Shown here piece by piece: positions 29,800 to 39,683 of a stretch of DNA of 64,000 bases (position 1 is its first letter; every line of letters starts with the position of its first letter). Both the position numbers and the translations under genes were made by a program. Where the stretch lies: NCBI GenBank assembly GCA_902570695.1, contig CACFZE010000001.1, positions 124,001 through 188,000 on the forward strand, read 5' to 3'. This DNA comes from an uncultured Pelagibacteraceae bacterium. GTDB taxonomy: Bacteria > Pseudomonadota > Alphaproteobacteria > Pelagibacterales > Pelagibacteraceae. The notes below the pieces were generated by a model. That model ran no database searches. It saw only the letters and a list, made by a program, of their open reading frames with translations, and was not told where the DNA came from.

Positions 29800-30733
29800 T
29801 AGCTTCTAACATTCTTTGAAAAACCTTATCTGCAGAAAGTTTGTTTAAATCAGACACTTGGATTGCTCTAAAATTTTCTCGTTCAATACTTACTTTTTTT
29901 GCACTAGTATGAGATCCAAATAAAACTAATCCTTTTACATTTAAATGTGCCGCAATATGTGCTGGCCCAGTATCATTAGATATAACAAAATAACTATCTT
30001 TTATTAATGATGAAAGTTGAGAAATATTCAGAGCTTTATCATTATCTAAAATAATATTAGCATCAATATCATTTGCTAATTTGATTTCATTTGGACCTGG
30101 GGCAATTAAAACTTGGATTTCATCTCTAAAAGAAGATTTAATTTTTTTTATCAATTCATTGTAATATGGCCATCTTTTTAAAGTTAAATGAGATGATGAA
30201 AAAGGGAATAAAATTATGTATTTATTTAAATTATATTTTTGTTTAATTTCTGTAATATCTTCACAGCTCCATGAAAAATCTGGTTTCATTACTTTATCAG
30301 TTTTAATTCCAGAAACATTCAATTGATGTTCAAAACGATTTAGAACAGCATCCTTATCAAACTCTGTCTTATCTGTTCCCTCTGGTATTGTTGTTTCGGT
30401 TGAGGACCAAACATCTGATGAAACTTTAGGAAAGAGAATTTTTTTATAGAAACTTGTTCTTCTGGAATTTTGAAGGTCATAAACTTTAATAAATTTATAT
30501 TTTTTTATCTTTCTCATTAATAAATATAAATAAATTAAGTTAAACCTAGAGAGTCGTTTATCTAAAATGACATCAGTTATATTTGGATTTTTTTTTAATA
30601 AATCATAATAAGGTTTGGTTGATAGTATATAAAGATCATCATTTGGATGATTATCAGATATATCTTGAATTGCACCGCTTGCTTGGGCTATATCACCCAA
30701 AGATCCATGTTTTATAATAAGTATGTTAGACAT
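29792..30733 (-). CDS. Glycosyltransferase family 9 (heptosyltransferase-like)
   Basis: IIKHGSLGDIAQASGAIQDI; SNDTGPAHIAAHLNVKGLVLFGSH. Confidence 0.88.
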   Translation of the reverse strand: MSNILIIKHGSLGDIAQASGAIQDISDNHPNDDLYILSTKPYYDLLKKNPNITDVILDKRLSRFNLIYLYLLMRKIKKYKFIKVYDLQNSRRTSFYKKILFPKVSSDVWSSTETTIPEGTDKTEFDKDAVLNRFEHQLNVSGIKTDKVMKPDFSWSCEDITEIKQKYNLNKYIILFPFSSSHLTLKRWPYYNELIKKIKSSFRDEIQVLIAPGPNEIKLANDIDANIILDNDKALNISQLSSLIKDSYFVISNDTGPAHIAAHLNVKGLVLFGSHTSAKKVSIERENFRAIQVSDLNKLSADKVFQRMLEAIS

Positions 30734-30765
30734 ATTTTTAACAACTTAACATAATATAAATTTAT

Positions 30766-31155
30766 ATGAATAAAATTTTAGTAGAAGTATCAGTTGGAGA
30801 ATTGCTGGATAAAATTTCAATTTTAGAAATTAAATCTGAAAAAATTAAAGATCCTGAAAAACTGAATTTTATAAATGATGAATATAAAATTTTACAAGAT
30901 CAATTAAATACAAATATTAAAAATTACAGTGAAATTGAAAGTTTATATAATTCACTAAAAGAAATTAATTCAAAGCTTTGGGTAATAGAAGACGATAAAA
31001 GATTATGTGAAAAAAATTCTGATTTTGGTGAAAAATTTATTAAATTATCAAGAGATGTTCACTTCCTAAATGATGAACGTGCAAAATTAAAATTAGAAAT
31101 AAATAATAAAACTGGTTCTAAAATTAAAGAAATCAAAGAATACACAAAATATTAG
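30766..31155 (+). CDS. DUF6165 family protein
   Basis: VEVSVGELLDKISILEIKSEKI pattern. Confidence 0.65.
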   Translation: MNKILVEVSVGELLDKISILEIKSEKIKDPEKLNFINDEYKILQDQLNTNIKNYSEIESLYNSLKEINSKLWVIEDDKRLCEKNSDFGEKFIKLSRDVHFLNDERAKLKLEINNKTGSKIKEIKEYTKY

Positions 31156-31157
31156 TT

Positions 31158-31880
31158 TTATTCCCAGTCAAACCTTTGAAAAGAATCAAATATCTTGAAA
31201 ATACCTTGTGACCATTGATTACAAACTTTTGAAAATTCAGGGTCATTCATATTTAAGCATTTAAGTGATGCTATTTTGATTTCATCTTTTTTTATCACTG
31301 CAAAATCTATTGGCGGACCAACAGTTAAATCACTTTTTAATGTCGAGTCCATTGATATCAGAGCACATCTCGATGCATCTCCGATTGAGACTTTTGGTGT
31401 GATTACTCTATCTAAAATAGGTTTTCCATATTTTACCTCACCTATAACTAAATATGGTTTGCTATCCGCTGGACGAATATAATTGCCTTGGGGGTAAACT
31501 AAATATAATTCTGGTGGTTGATCTTTTATTTGACCGCCTACAATAAAAGTTGAACCTAGTAAAACGCTATCAGTATTAATTCCTTGAGGAGATGAATGCT
31601 CAATATTGAGAGAACCTATGTAGGAGGCAATTTGCTCAAAATCACTACAAGTATTTAAATTCATAATTCCAGTTTCGCTTTTTAAATCTTTTTCTATTGA
31701 ATTATAAACAGCTTGAGAAGTTCCAAGATTTCCTGATGTAACAATTACTATTGTTCTATCTCCAACATCGTGTGTAAGCATTTTAGAATATATATTTACA
31801 TTGTCCAATCCTGCATTTGTTCTGGAGTCTGATGCAAAAACTAGTCCTGTCTCTGTTTTAATGCCAATACAATAAGTCAT
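31158..31880 (-). CDS. Proteasome-type peptidase (Anbu-like)
   Basis: MTYCIGIKTETGLVFASDSRTNAGLDN; adjacent CP-ATP-grasp gene. Confidence 0.88.
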   Translation of the reverse strand: MTYCIGIKTETGLVFASDSRTNAGLDNVNIYSKMLTHDVGDRTIVIVTSGNLGTSQAVYNSIEKDLKSETGIMNLNTCSDFEQIASYIGSLNIEHSSPQGINTDSVLLGSTFIVGGQIKDQPPELYLVYPQGNYIRPADSKPYLVIGEVKYGKPILDRVITPKVSIGDASRCALISMDSTLKSDLTVGPPIDFAVIKKDEIKIASLKCLNMNDPEFSKVCNQWSQGIFKIFDSFQRFDWE

Positions 31881-31995
31881 ATTAAAGTTAAATGTTTAAA
31901 TTATATGTGAATACAATAAAACCCATTTATTTCATATCAGATATCGAATTTAATCATTTGCTTATTTAACTCTTATGTAAAAAAATTAAGTTAAT

Positions 31996-33444
31996 ATGTC
32001 TGATTTTTGGAAAAATTACGATTCTAAATCAACTTTTGATGGATATATCAGTAAAGAGAAGAAGTTGAGAAGTCATGCTAAGATCATTGCAGGTATACTT
32101 GAAAAATATGGAAAAAAAAAATTACAAGAAATAGAAAAAAATTGTCAAAGTACAATAAGCGCTAGAGGAATAAATTTTAGAGTTTATGCTGCAAACAATA
32201 GAGCTGAAGAGAAAAAATGGCCTTTAGACATCATTCCTAGAATTATACCAAAAAGTCAATGGTTAAAGGTTGCAAAAGGACTTGCGCAAAGAGTTAAGGC
32301 ACTAAATTTATTTATCGATGACGTCTACAATGCAAAAAAAATATTTAAAGACAAAGTAATACCTAAAGAACTAATTTTTAATTCTCCATTGTATTTAAAA
32401 GAGTGTGAAGGTTTCTCACCAAAACACAAAGCATGGTCAAATATATCTGGGATTGATCTTATTAAAAATATTGATGGGGATTTTTTAGTTCTTGAAGATA
32501 ACTTAAGAGTTCCTTCTGGAGTTTCATATATGCTGGAAAATAGAATGGTTATGAGAGATATTTTTCCAGAACTATTTACAAGATATAAGGTTTCCTCAGT
32601 TCATCAATATGCAAATAAATTATATAATTGTATGACAGAGTGTATTCCAAAGAAGACTAACAACCCACACATGGTTTTATTAACACCTGGTATTTATAAT
32701 TCTGCTTATTTTGAACACTCCTTTCTTGCTGAACAAATGGGAATAGCATTGGTGGAGGGTAAAGATTTATTTGTTGAAAACGATCATGTTTACATGAAAA
32801 CTGTTAAAGGCCCTTTGAAGGTAGACTGTATATATAGAAGAATAGATGACAATTTTATGGATCCAAAAGTTTTTTTTAAAGGATCCTTATTAGGCGTGCC
32901 TGGTGTGTTCAAATGTTGGAGAAAAGGAAATGTTGGAATTATTAATGCTTTAGGAACAGGAGTTGCAGATGATAAAGCAGTTTATTCATATGTTAATAAA
33001 ATGATAATTTACTATTTAGGTGAGCAACCAATTATTGACCAAGTTGAAACTCTTCTATGTGGAGACAAAAAAAATAGAGAACACGTTATAGATAATATCT
33101 CAAAATATGTTGTTAAACCTTCAAATGCTTCAGGTGGCTATGGAATTATGATTGGTCCTAAGGCCTCTAAAGCAGAAAAAGAAGAAATGATAAAAAATAT
33201 CAAAAAAAATCCTAGAAATTATATTGCACAACCATTAGAGATTCTTTCCACTGTTCCTACAATCACGCCTGATAACATTGAACCAAGACATTTAGATTTG
33301 AGACCTTTTATTTTAACAGGTAAGTCAACTTATGTTACAACTGGTGGATTAACTAGAGTTGCACTGAAAAAAGGTAGTACAATAGTTAATAGTTCTCAAG
33401 GTGGCGGATCTAAAGATACATTGATTGTGGATAGCAGGAATTAA
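31996..33444 (+). CDS. Circularly permuted ATP-grasp type 2 family protein
   Basis: DFLVLEDNLRVPSGVSYMLENR, KPSNASGGYG, SSQGGGSKDT. Confidence 0.9.
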   Translation: MSDFWKNYDSKSTFDGYISKEKKLRSHAKIIAGILEKYGKKKLQEIEKNCQSTISARGINFRVYAANNRAEEKKWPLDIIPRIIPKSQWLKVAKGLAQRVKALNLFIDDVYNAKKIFKDKVIPKELIFNSPLYLKECEGFSPKHKAWSNISGIDLIKNIDGDFLVLEDNLRVPSGVSYMLENRMVMRDIFPELFTRYKVSSVHQYANKLYNCMTECIPKKTNNPHMVLLTPGIYNSAYFEHSFLAEQMGIALVEGKDLFVENDHVYMKTVKGPLKVDCIYRRIDDNFMDPKVFFKGSLLGVPGVFKCWRKGNVGIINALGTGVADDKAVYSYVNKMIIYYLGEQPIIDQVETLLCGDKKNREHVIDNISKYVVKPSNASGGYGIMIGPKASKAEKEEMIKNIKKNPRNYIAQPLEILSTVPTITPDNIEPRHLDLRPFILTGKSTYVTTGGLTRVALKKGSTIVNSSQGGGSKDTLIVDSRN

Positions 33445-34226
33445 ACTAAACTTGGTATTATTTTTCTTAAATCCATTGAAAGCTTAGGGTTAATTTTTGA
33501 ATATATCACTCCCTTGCCTAATTTTTTTAATGCCAATATTTTTCCATCTGGTGAAATAATTGCTGTATGACCAAATGTTTCTCTTTTAGGGGTATTTTTA
33601 CCAGTTTGAGCTGGTGCAAAAATATAACAAAAATTTTCAATAGCTCTTGCTCTTAAAAGTGTTAACCAATGTTTTTGTCCTGTAAACTTTGTGAAAGCTG
33701 ATGGAACTGCAATAAAACTTAAATTTTTTTTTGACAAATTTCTGTAAAGTTCTGGGAATCTAAGATCATAACAGATTGTAAAACCTATTTTACCCCAAGG
33801 TAAATTCGCAGTGACTAATTTATTTCCTGCTTTAAAAGTTTTACTTTCTTTGTGTTGCTCTTTGTTCGGAATTTTAACATCAAACATATTAATTTTATCG
33901 TAATATTTGACAATTTTTCCATTTGGTCCAACCAGTATAGATCTATTTCTGAGTTTGTTTTTAACCTTAACGCAAATTGATCCGAGTAAAATCCATTTCT
34001 TATATTTTTTTGAAACTTCTCTAATATTCTTCAAAATTGGATCTTTATTCATTTCAAATGAATATTTAAAAAGTGTTTCTCTACTACTAGACATCAAAGA
34101 AGAAGTTTCAGGTGTAATAATTAGATCAGATTGATTTTTTATAGCTTGATTTACAAATTTAAGAATTTGTTTAAAATTATTTTCATAATTTTCTCCACTA
34201 GATAATTGTATGCATGCTATTTTCAT
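33441..34226 (-). CDS. Carbon-nitrogen hydrolase (nitrilase / Nit family)
   Basis: Glu-Lys-Cys triad context: TPETSSL, YDKINMFDV, GFTICYDLRFPELYRNL. Confidence 0.9.
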   Translation of the reverse strand: MKIACIQLSSGENYENNFKQILKFVNQAIKNQSDLIITPETSSLMSSSRETLFKYSFEMNKDPILKNIREVSKKYKKWILLGSICVKVKNKLRNRSILVGPNGKIVKYYDKINMFDVKIPNKEQHKESKTFKAGNKLVTANLPWGKIGFTICYDLRFPELYRNLSKKNLSFIAVPSAFTKFTGQKHWLTLLRARAIENFCYIFAPAQTGKNTPKRETFGHTAIISPDGKILALKKLGKGVIYSKINPKLSMDLRKIIPSLV

Positions 34227-34900
34227 GTTTGAAATCCATATTTTTTCTCTAAATATTTAATTACATTATGAATTATAAATGTCATAAACAAGTAAATGCT
34301 TCCTGCAACAATAAATACTTCAACAGGCTTAAATGTAGTTGAGATTATATATTTAGCTACACCAGTCAAGTCCATTAGTGTTACCGTGCTTGCTAAAGAT
34401 GTGCCTTTAAGCATTAAAATAATTTCATTACCGTAAGCTGGTAAAGACTGTTTAATTGCAATAGGAATTTGTATTTTTGTAAAAATAATTTTGGAGGGTA
34501 TCCCTAAACTTCTTCCAGCCTCTAAATATCCGGGTTTTATAGTTTGAAAAGCTGATCTCAGTATTTCTGATGTATAAGCTCCAGTATTTAATGAAAATGC
34601 TATTATAGCACACCAATATGGTTCCTTTAAAACTACCCACAAAAAGGTAGTTCTTAAATATTCAATTTGACCTAATCCAAAATATATTATGAAGATTTGA
34701 ACCAATAGAGGTGTTCCTCTAAAAATATATGAGTATCCGTAAGCAAATTTATTAATCAACTTATTATTATTCATTCTCAAGATTGCAAAACCTAATCCAA
34801 TAAAAAGACCGACAATAAGAGACACGGACAAAAGTTTAAGAGTAATCAAAGTTGCGTTTAGCAACTTTGGAAAACTACTAATCATTAATTCAATATCCAT
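34223..34900 (-). CDS. Polar amino acid ABC transporter permease (HisM-like)
   Basis: FRGTPLLVQIFIIYFG, EILRSAFQTIKPGYLEAGRSLG EAA loop. Confidence 0.9.
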   Translation of the reverse strand: MDIELMISSFPKLLNATLITLKLLSVSLIVGLFIGLGFAILRMNNNKLINKFAYGYSYIFRGTPLLVQIFIIYFGLGQIEYLRTTFLWVVLKEPYWCAIIAFSLNTGAYTSEILRSAFQTIKPGYLEAGRSLGIPSKIIFTKIQIPIAIKQSLPAYGNEIILMLKGTSLASTVTLMDLTGVAKYIISTTFKPVEVFIVAGSIYLFMTFIIHNVIKYLEKKYGFQT

Positions 34901-35592
34901 TAATAACCTTTGCTATATTTTGTTTCTAATCTATTTAATAATTGCATGCTTAAAAATGTAAGCATTAAATATAGAACTGCTGCAAATGAGTAAAAAAACA
35001 ATGGATCTCTAGTTGAGCCAGCTGCGATATATGATTGTCTCATTATTTCAACTAAACCAGTTACAGATATAAGAGAAGTATCTTTTAATGTAATTTGCCA
35101 AACATTACTTAAGTTTGGAATTGCTAGTCTTAGCATTTGAGGCAAAATAATTTTAAAGAAGTAAATATATTTATTAAATCCTAAAACTTTTGCAGCTTCA
35201 AACTGACCTTTATCAATTGATTGTAGTGCTCCTCTAAATACTTCGGTTGAGTACGCTCCTGATATTATTCCTATTGAAAATGAACCTGTTAAAAAAGCAT
35301 TAATTTCGATATAATCATTATAACCAAATATTGAAGCAACAAACATAATTGCTCCACTTCCACCAAAGAAAAATAAATAAATTACTAGAAGCTCTGGCAC
35401 ACCTCTAATAACAGTGGTGTATGCATTGCCAATAGAATTAAGGAATTTATTATTAGATAATTTTAATGGAGTAAATAAAGCAGCAAATATAAAGCCAATT
35501 ATCATTGCGGTTATAGAGACCGCAATTGTCATTAAGGTTGCAAAGAATAACTCGTCTCCCCAACCTTTATCACCAAAATATAGAAGTTCCAT
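34900..35592 (-). CDS. Polar amino acid ABC transporter permease (HisQ-like)
   Basis: TVIRGVPELLVIYLFFFGG, EVFRGALQSIDKGQFEAAKVLG. Confidence 0.9.
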   Translation of the reverse strand: MELLYFGDKGWGDELFFATLMTIAVSITAMIIGFIFAALFTPLKLSNNKFLNSIGNAYTTVIRGVPELLVIYLFFFGGSGAIMFVASIFGYNDYIEINAFLTGSFSIGIISGAYSTEVFRGALQSIDKGQFEAAKVLGFNKYIYFFKIILPQMLRLAIPNLSNVWQITLKDTSLISVTGLVEIMRQSYIAAGSTRDPLFFYSFAAVLYLMLTFLSMQLLNRLETKYSKGY

Positions 35593-35594
35593 AA

Positions 35595-35622
35595 TATAGG
35601 TGGCTAATTATAGCCACCCATA
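35595..35622 (-). other. 12-bp stem-loop between the binding-protein and permease genes
   Basis: Minus strand TATGGGTGGCTA-TAAT-TAGCCACCTATA, one G.U wobble. Confidence 0.75.
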
Positions 35623-35631
35623 AATAATTTA

Positions 35632-36459
35632 TTACATAGACGCGTCAAAACCAAAATGTTTTATAGCAAGCTTACTAATAATGCCATCATCTCTAGCTTT
35701 ATCAATTGCTGCATTAAAATCATTTAAAAGTTTAGAGTCACCTTTTCTAATACCTACACCAACTCCATTTCCAAAATCTCCACCTGCAAATGTTGGTCCA
35801 GTTAACACAACTTCTTTACCAGATTTCTCTGCATAATCTGTAAAAGCAACTGCTGCAGCTAGTGCTGCATCTATTCTACCAGCAGATAAATCTAAGTTTA
35901 CTTCGTCCTGAGTTTTGTAAGTTCTAATTTTTACATTACCCATTAAACCAGACTCTAGAAAGTTCTGGTGAATTGTTGCTGTTTGTACACCAATAGTTTT
36001 ACCTTTAAATGCTTTGGTCAAAACATCTAGTGTTGCTTGTTCATCAGCACTTACATCAGATAAATTTATAGCTGACATTGTTTTAAGGCCTTCGTTTTTC
36101 GATCCTTTAATAACAGCTAATGATGCAACTTCATCAGCATAACCTTGAGAAAAGTTTATTGTTTTCATTCTCTCACCAGTTATTGACATTCCAGCCATGA
36201 TGGCATCAAATTTTCTTGAGACTAAAGCTGGTATCATCCCATCCCAGTCTTGCTCTACAATTGTGCAATCATGATTCATAATTTTACATAATTCATTTGC
36301 TAATTCGACTTCAAAGCCAATCAAATTTCCAGCTGAATCTTTAGAATTCCAAGGCGGATATGCACCTTCAGTTCCTATTTTAATTTGATCTGCAATTGAA
36401 GAAATTGTTAGAAATGATGATATTAAAATACCAAGTCCTAATACTTTTAATTTTTTCAT
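35632..36459 (-). CDS. Lysine/arginine/ornithine-type ABC substrate-binding protein
   Basis: Signal peptide, IKIGTEGAYPPWNSKDSAGNLIGFEVELANELC. Confidence 0.9.
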   Translation of the reverse strand: MKKLKVLGLGILISSFLTISSIADQIKIGTEGAYPPWNSKDSAGNLIGFEVELANELCKIMNHDCTIVEQDWDGMIPALVSRKFDAIMAGMSITGERMKTINFSQGYADEVASLAVIKGSKNEGLKTMSAINLSDVSADEQATLDVLTKAFKGKTIGVQTATIHQNFLESGLMGNVKIRTYKTQDEVNLDLSAGRIDAALAAAVAFTDYAEKSGKEVVLTGPTFAGGDFGNGVGVGIRKGDSKLLNDFNAAIDKARDDGIISKLAIKHFGFDASM

Positions 36460-36519
36460 TTTTTTTCCTCCAAAAATTTTAAAGATTATTTCATAAAATT
36501 ATTGTTTTAAAAAGAAAAA

Positions 36520-37560
36520 TTAATGATTTATTGACGAGGAAAAATTCCAAGAACAATCGAAACTTGGTATATAAACTCTTGAAAGTTTTGTATTTCCAAA
36601 ATTTTTGTTAAAAACATTTAACCAATTTTCAACTTGTTTTGGTTTTTTGTCTTGGCTTCCTACTTGAGCAGTAATTACACCTTTGGGTTTTAAAATTCTT
36701 TCTAAAGATGACATATTTTTTGCAGCCAAATCTATACAAAATTGATCATCATTCAGATCTACAAATATTTGATCATAAGTATTGTCTTTGACAGATTTAA
36801 TACTTTCAAAAGCATCTCCCCAAACGCATTTAACTGAATTTTTTTCTGTGGCCTTCTCACCAATTTTACTTAGATGTTTATCACACACATCCACAACTTC
36901 AGGATCTAATTCATACCAATCTATAAAGCCAAAGTTTTGTGAAATGCATTCTCTTGCAACACCACCATCACCTCCACCAATAATTGCAGCTTTTTCTTTG
37001 TTTGAATTTAAATTAAGACCTGAATTTACAAAGGTTGAGCTATATAAATGTTCATCACTTTCAGCTACTTGTATTTCATTATCAATAAATAAAGCTTTTC
37101 CAAATTGTTCTAAATCAAGTATTTCAATATATTGACCTACTTTAGATTTAAAATTTTCTAAAACTCTATTAGCAACATATGATTTTTTTAAACCTGGGGA
37201 ACTATAATTGTCATGATAAAGATCAATAGTATCTCTATTAAATTCTTTAATTATTATATTTGTATGTTCCATCTCATCTTTTATTATATCTAGAGAAACT
37301 TTTGGTGATACTTTTCCACATGTAAAAAAATCAAAGCTTACAATTTCTTTTTCTGGGAAAGTATGAAAACTAATGTGGCTTTCAGCAAGCAAAGCGACCA
37401 ATGTAAATCCTTGTGGCTCGAATTTATATTTAGAAATTTTTAAAACTGTTACTTTTGCTGCTTTAGCAATTTTATAAACTAACTTTTCATAAAATTCGGG
37501 AGTATATTCCTTTTTAGTTCCAACTATATCCAGTGTTATATGTTCCCCAACTTTTTCCAT
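36520..37560 (-). CDS. Bifunctional S-adenosylmethionine decarboxylase (SpeD) - spermidine synthase (SpeE) fusion
   Basis: N-terminal AESHISFHTFPE (AdoMetDC pyruvoyl Ser site) fused to AIIGGGDGGVARECI...LDPEVVDVC (spermidine synthase). Confidence 0.85.
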   Translation of the reverse strand: MEKVGEHITLDIVGTKKEYTPEFYEKLVYKIAKAAKVTVLKISKYKFEPQGFTLVALLAESHISFHTFPEKEIVSFDFFTCGKVSPKVSLDIIKDEMEHTNIIIKEFNRDTIDLYHDNYSSPGLKKSYVANRVLENFKSKVGQYIEILDLEQFGKALFIDNEIQVAESDEHLYSSTFVNSGLNLNSNKEKAAIIGGGDGGVARECISQNFGFIDWYELDPEVVDVCDKHLSKIGEKATEKNSVKCVWGDAFESIKSVKDNTYDQIFVDLNDDQFCIDLAAKNMSSLERILKPKGVITAQVGSQDKKPKQVENWLNVFNKNFGNTKLSRVYIPSFDCSWNFSSSINH

Positions 37561-37649
37561 AAGAATTTAATATATATCTTTTTTAACTAACGAAATTTTT
37601 TACTTCTTTCAAACAAAAAACTATTATAATAATTTATTGAGGATAAACA

Positions 37650-39683
37650 TTGAAAAACAATTGGTCAGAAAACGAAGCTAAAAAATATATTAAAAAGTAT
37701 AAGAAATTAGGTCATTCTGAGGATATGGCTTTAAGAGTTTATACAACTAGGCTTCTCGGAAGAAATCCAGAATTGGTACTGCATGGTGGTGGCAATACAT
37801 CGGTTAAGACAAAAATCAAAGATATAGATGGTAAATATTATAATGTTCTTTGCGTAAAAGGCAGCGGATGGGATATGGCAGAAATTGAACCAGCGGGTTT
37901 GCCAGCAGTTAAATTAAATCCATTGCTTACTATGAAAAAAAAGAAAACACTCTCTGATGATGACATGGTTGCTTTTCAAAAAAAAAATTTGATAGATACA
38001 AAATCGCCCAATCCATCAGTTGAAACTTTTTTACATGCATTTTTACCATTTAAATTTGTTGATCACACTCATTCTGATGCAATTATGAAAATCACTAATA
38101 GACCAAATGGAGAAATGCTATCAAAAAAAATATTTGGTAAAAAAACTGCAATAGTACCCTATGTAATGCCAGGATTTAAATTAGCGCAAAAAATAAATGA
38201 AGTTTATTCTAAAAACCCAAATATAAACTGTTTAATTTTATTAAACCACGGAATTTTTACATTTGCTGATAATGCAAAAGATGCTTATAGTTTAATGATT
38301 AAGTATATATCTGATGCTGAAAAAACTTTAACCAAACTAAAAAAGAAAAAAATAAAACAGATAAAGAAAACTAAATTTAATTTCTCAACTGCAGATATAG
38401 CTCCTATATTGAGAGGTCTTTTATCTGAAAAAAATGATAACAAATTTATCTTAAATTTTAAAAAAAATAGTAAGTTGGATTATTTTATTAATGGTAAAGA
38501 TATAAATAGATACTCAAATGAAGGAACGGCTACCCCTGATCATGTTATAAGAGTTAAACCATTTCCTTTAGTAATATCACCAAAAGCAAACTGTACTTTA
38601 GATGAATTTAAAAATTTAGCTGAAAAAAAATTCAAAGAATATAGGCAAAAATATAAAAAATATTTTGAAACTAATAAGAAAAAAACTAAAGAAAAAAAAG
38701 TAATGCTTGATACATCTCCTAGAGTAATTCTAGTTCAGAATTTTGGTTTATTTGCAGTAGGAGATACCTTAAAAGCTTCAAAAATTGCAGGAGATTTAAC
38801 TCAAACTAATGCCAATGTAATTTCAAGTGTTGAGGAAACATCCAGATATAAATTTTTATCGAAAAAAGACTTATTTGATGTTGAGTATTGGTCCTTGGAA
38901 CAAGCAAAATTAAACAAAGCAAAAAAAGAATTGCAAGGCAACGTTGTTGTTATCACTGGTAGCACTGGTGAAATTGGTAAAGCAACATATAAATTATTCA
39001 AAAAATATGGAGCTGAAGTTGTTTTACTTGATATTAATAAAAGTAAGATAAATGATTTGCAGACTAAAATAAGTGATCTTTGTATTCACTGTGATGTAAC
39101 CAGCAAACAAAGTGTAAAAAAAGCATTTAGTAAAATTTTGGAAATATATGGAGGTGTAGACATTTTAATATCAAATGCTGGAACTGCTATGGGTGGATCA
39201 ATTGCAGAAGTTAATGATGAAATACTTCGAAAAAGTTTTGAAGATAATTTTTTTTCACATCAAAATTGTGCTTCAGAGGCTGTAAAAATTATGAAAAAAC
39301 AAAATATAAATGGATGTTTGTTATTTAATATATCAAAGCAATCAGTTAATCCTGGTAAAAATTTTGGACCATATGGATTGCCTAAGTCTGCGCTTTTAAA
39401 TTTGTGTAAACAATATGCAGTTGATTATGGACACCTTGGTATTAGATCAAATGGTGTTAATGCTGATAGAATTAGAAGTGGTTTATTAAATGATAAAATG
39501 ATTAAACAAAGAGCAAAGGCTAGAGAAGTAACAATGGATCAATATATGAGTGGCAATCTATTGTTAAGCGAAGTTAAAGCAGATGATGTAGCCAAAGCTT
39601 TTTATCATCTTGCAATATCAAAAAAATCAACTGGAGCAGTACTAACTGTAGACGGTGGAAATATTGCAGCTTCTTTAAGATAA
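37650..39683 (+). CDS. Class II aldolase / short-chain dehydrogenase fusion (rhamnulose-1-P aldolase/lactaldehyde dehydrogenase-like)
   Basis: NPELVLHGGGNTSVK, DHTHSDAIM (aldolase); VVVITGSTGEIGKATYKLFKKYGAEVVLLDI, ISNAGTAMGG (SDR); TTG start. Confidence 0.88.
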   Translation: MKNNWSENEAKKYIKKYKKLGHSEDMALRVYTTRLLGRNPELVLHGGGNTSVKTKIKDIDGKYYNVLCVKGSGWDMAEIEPAGLPAVKLNPLLTMKKKKTLSDDDMVAFQKKNLIDTKSPNPSVETFLHAFLPFKFVDHTHSDAIMKITNRPNGEMLSKKIFGKKTAIVPYVMPGFKLAQKINEVYSKNPNINCLILLNHGIFTFADNAKDAYSLMIKYISDAEKTLTKLKKKKIKQIKKTKFNFSTADIAPILRGLLSEKNDNKFILNFKKNSKLDYFINGKDINRYSNEGTATPDHVIRVKPFPLVISPKANCTLDEFKNLAEKKFKEYRQKYKKYFETNKKKTKEKKVMLDTSPRVILVQNFGLFAVGDTLKASKIAGDLTQTNANVISSVEETSRYKFLSKKDLFDVEYWSLEQAKLNKAKKELQGNVVVITGSTGEIGKATYKLFKKYGAEVVLLDINKSKINDLQTKISDLCIHCDVTSKQSVKKAFSKILEIYGGVDILISNAGTAMGGSIAEVNDEILRKSFEDNFFSHQNCASEAVKIMKKQNINGCLLFNISKQSVNPGKNFGPYGLPKSALLNLCKQYAVDYGHLGIRSNGVNADRIRSGLLNDKMIKQRAKAREVTMDQYMSGNLLLSEVKADDVAKAFYHLAISKKSTGAVLTVDGGNIAASLR

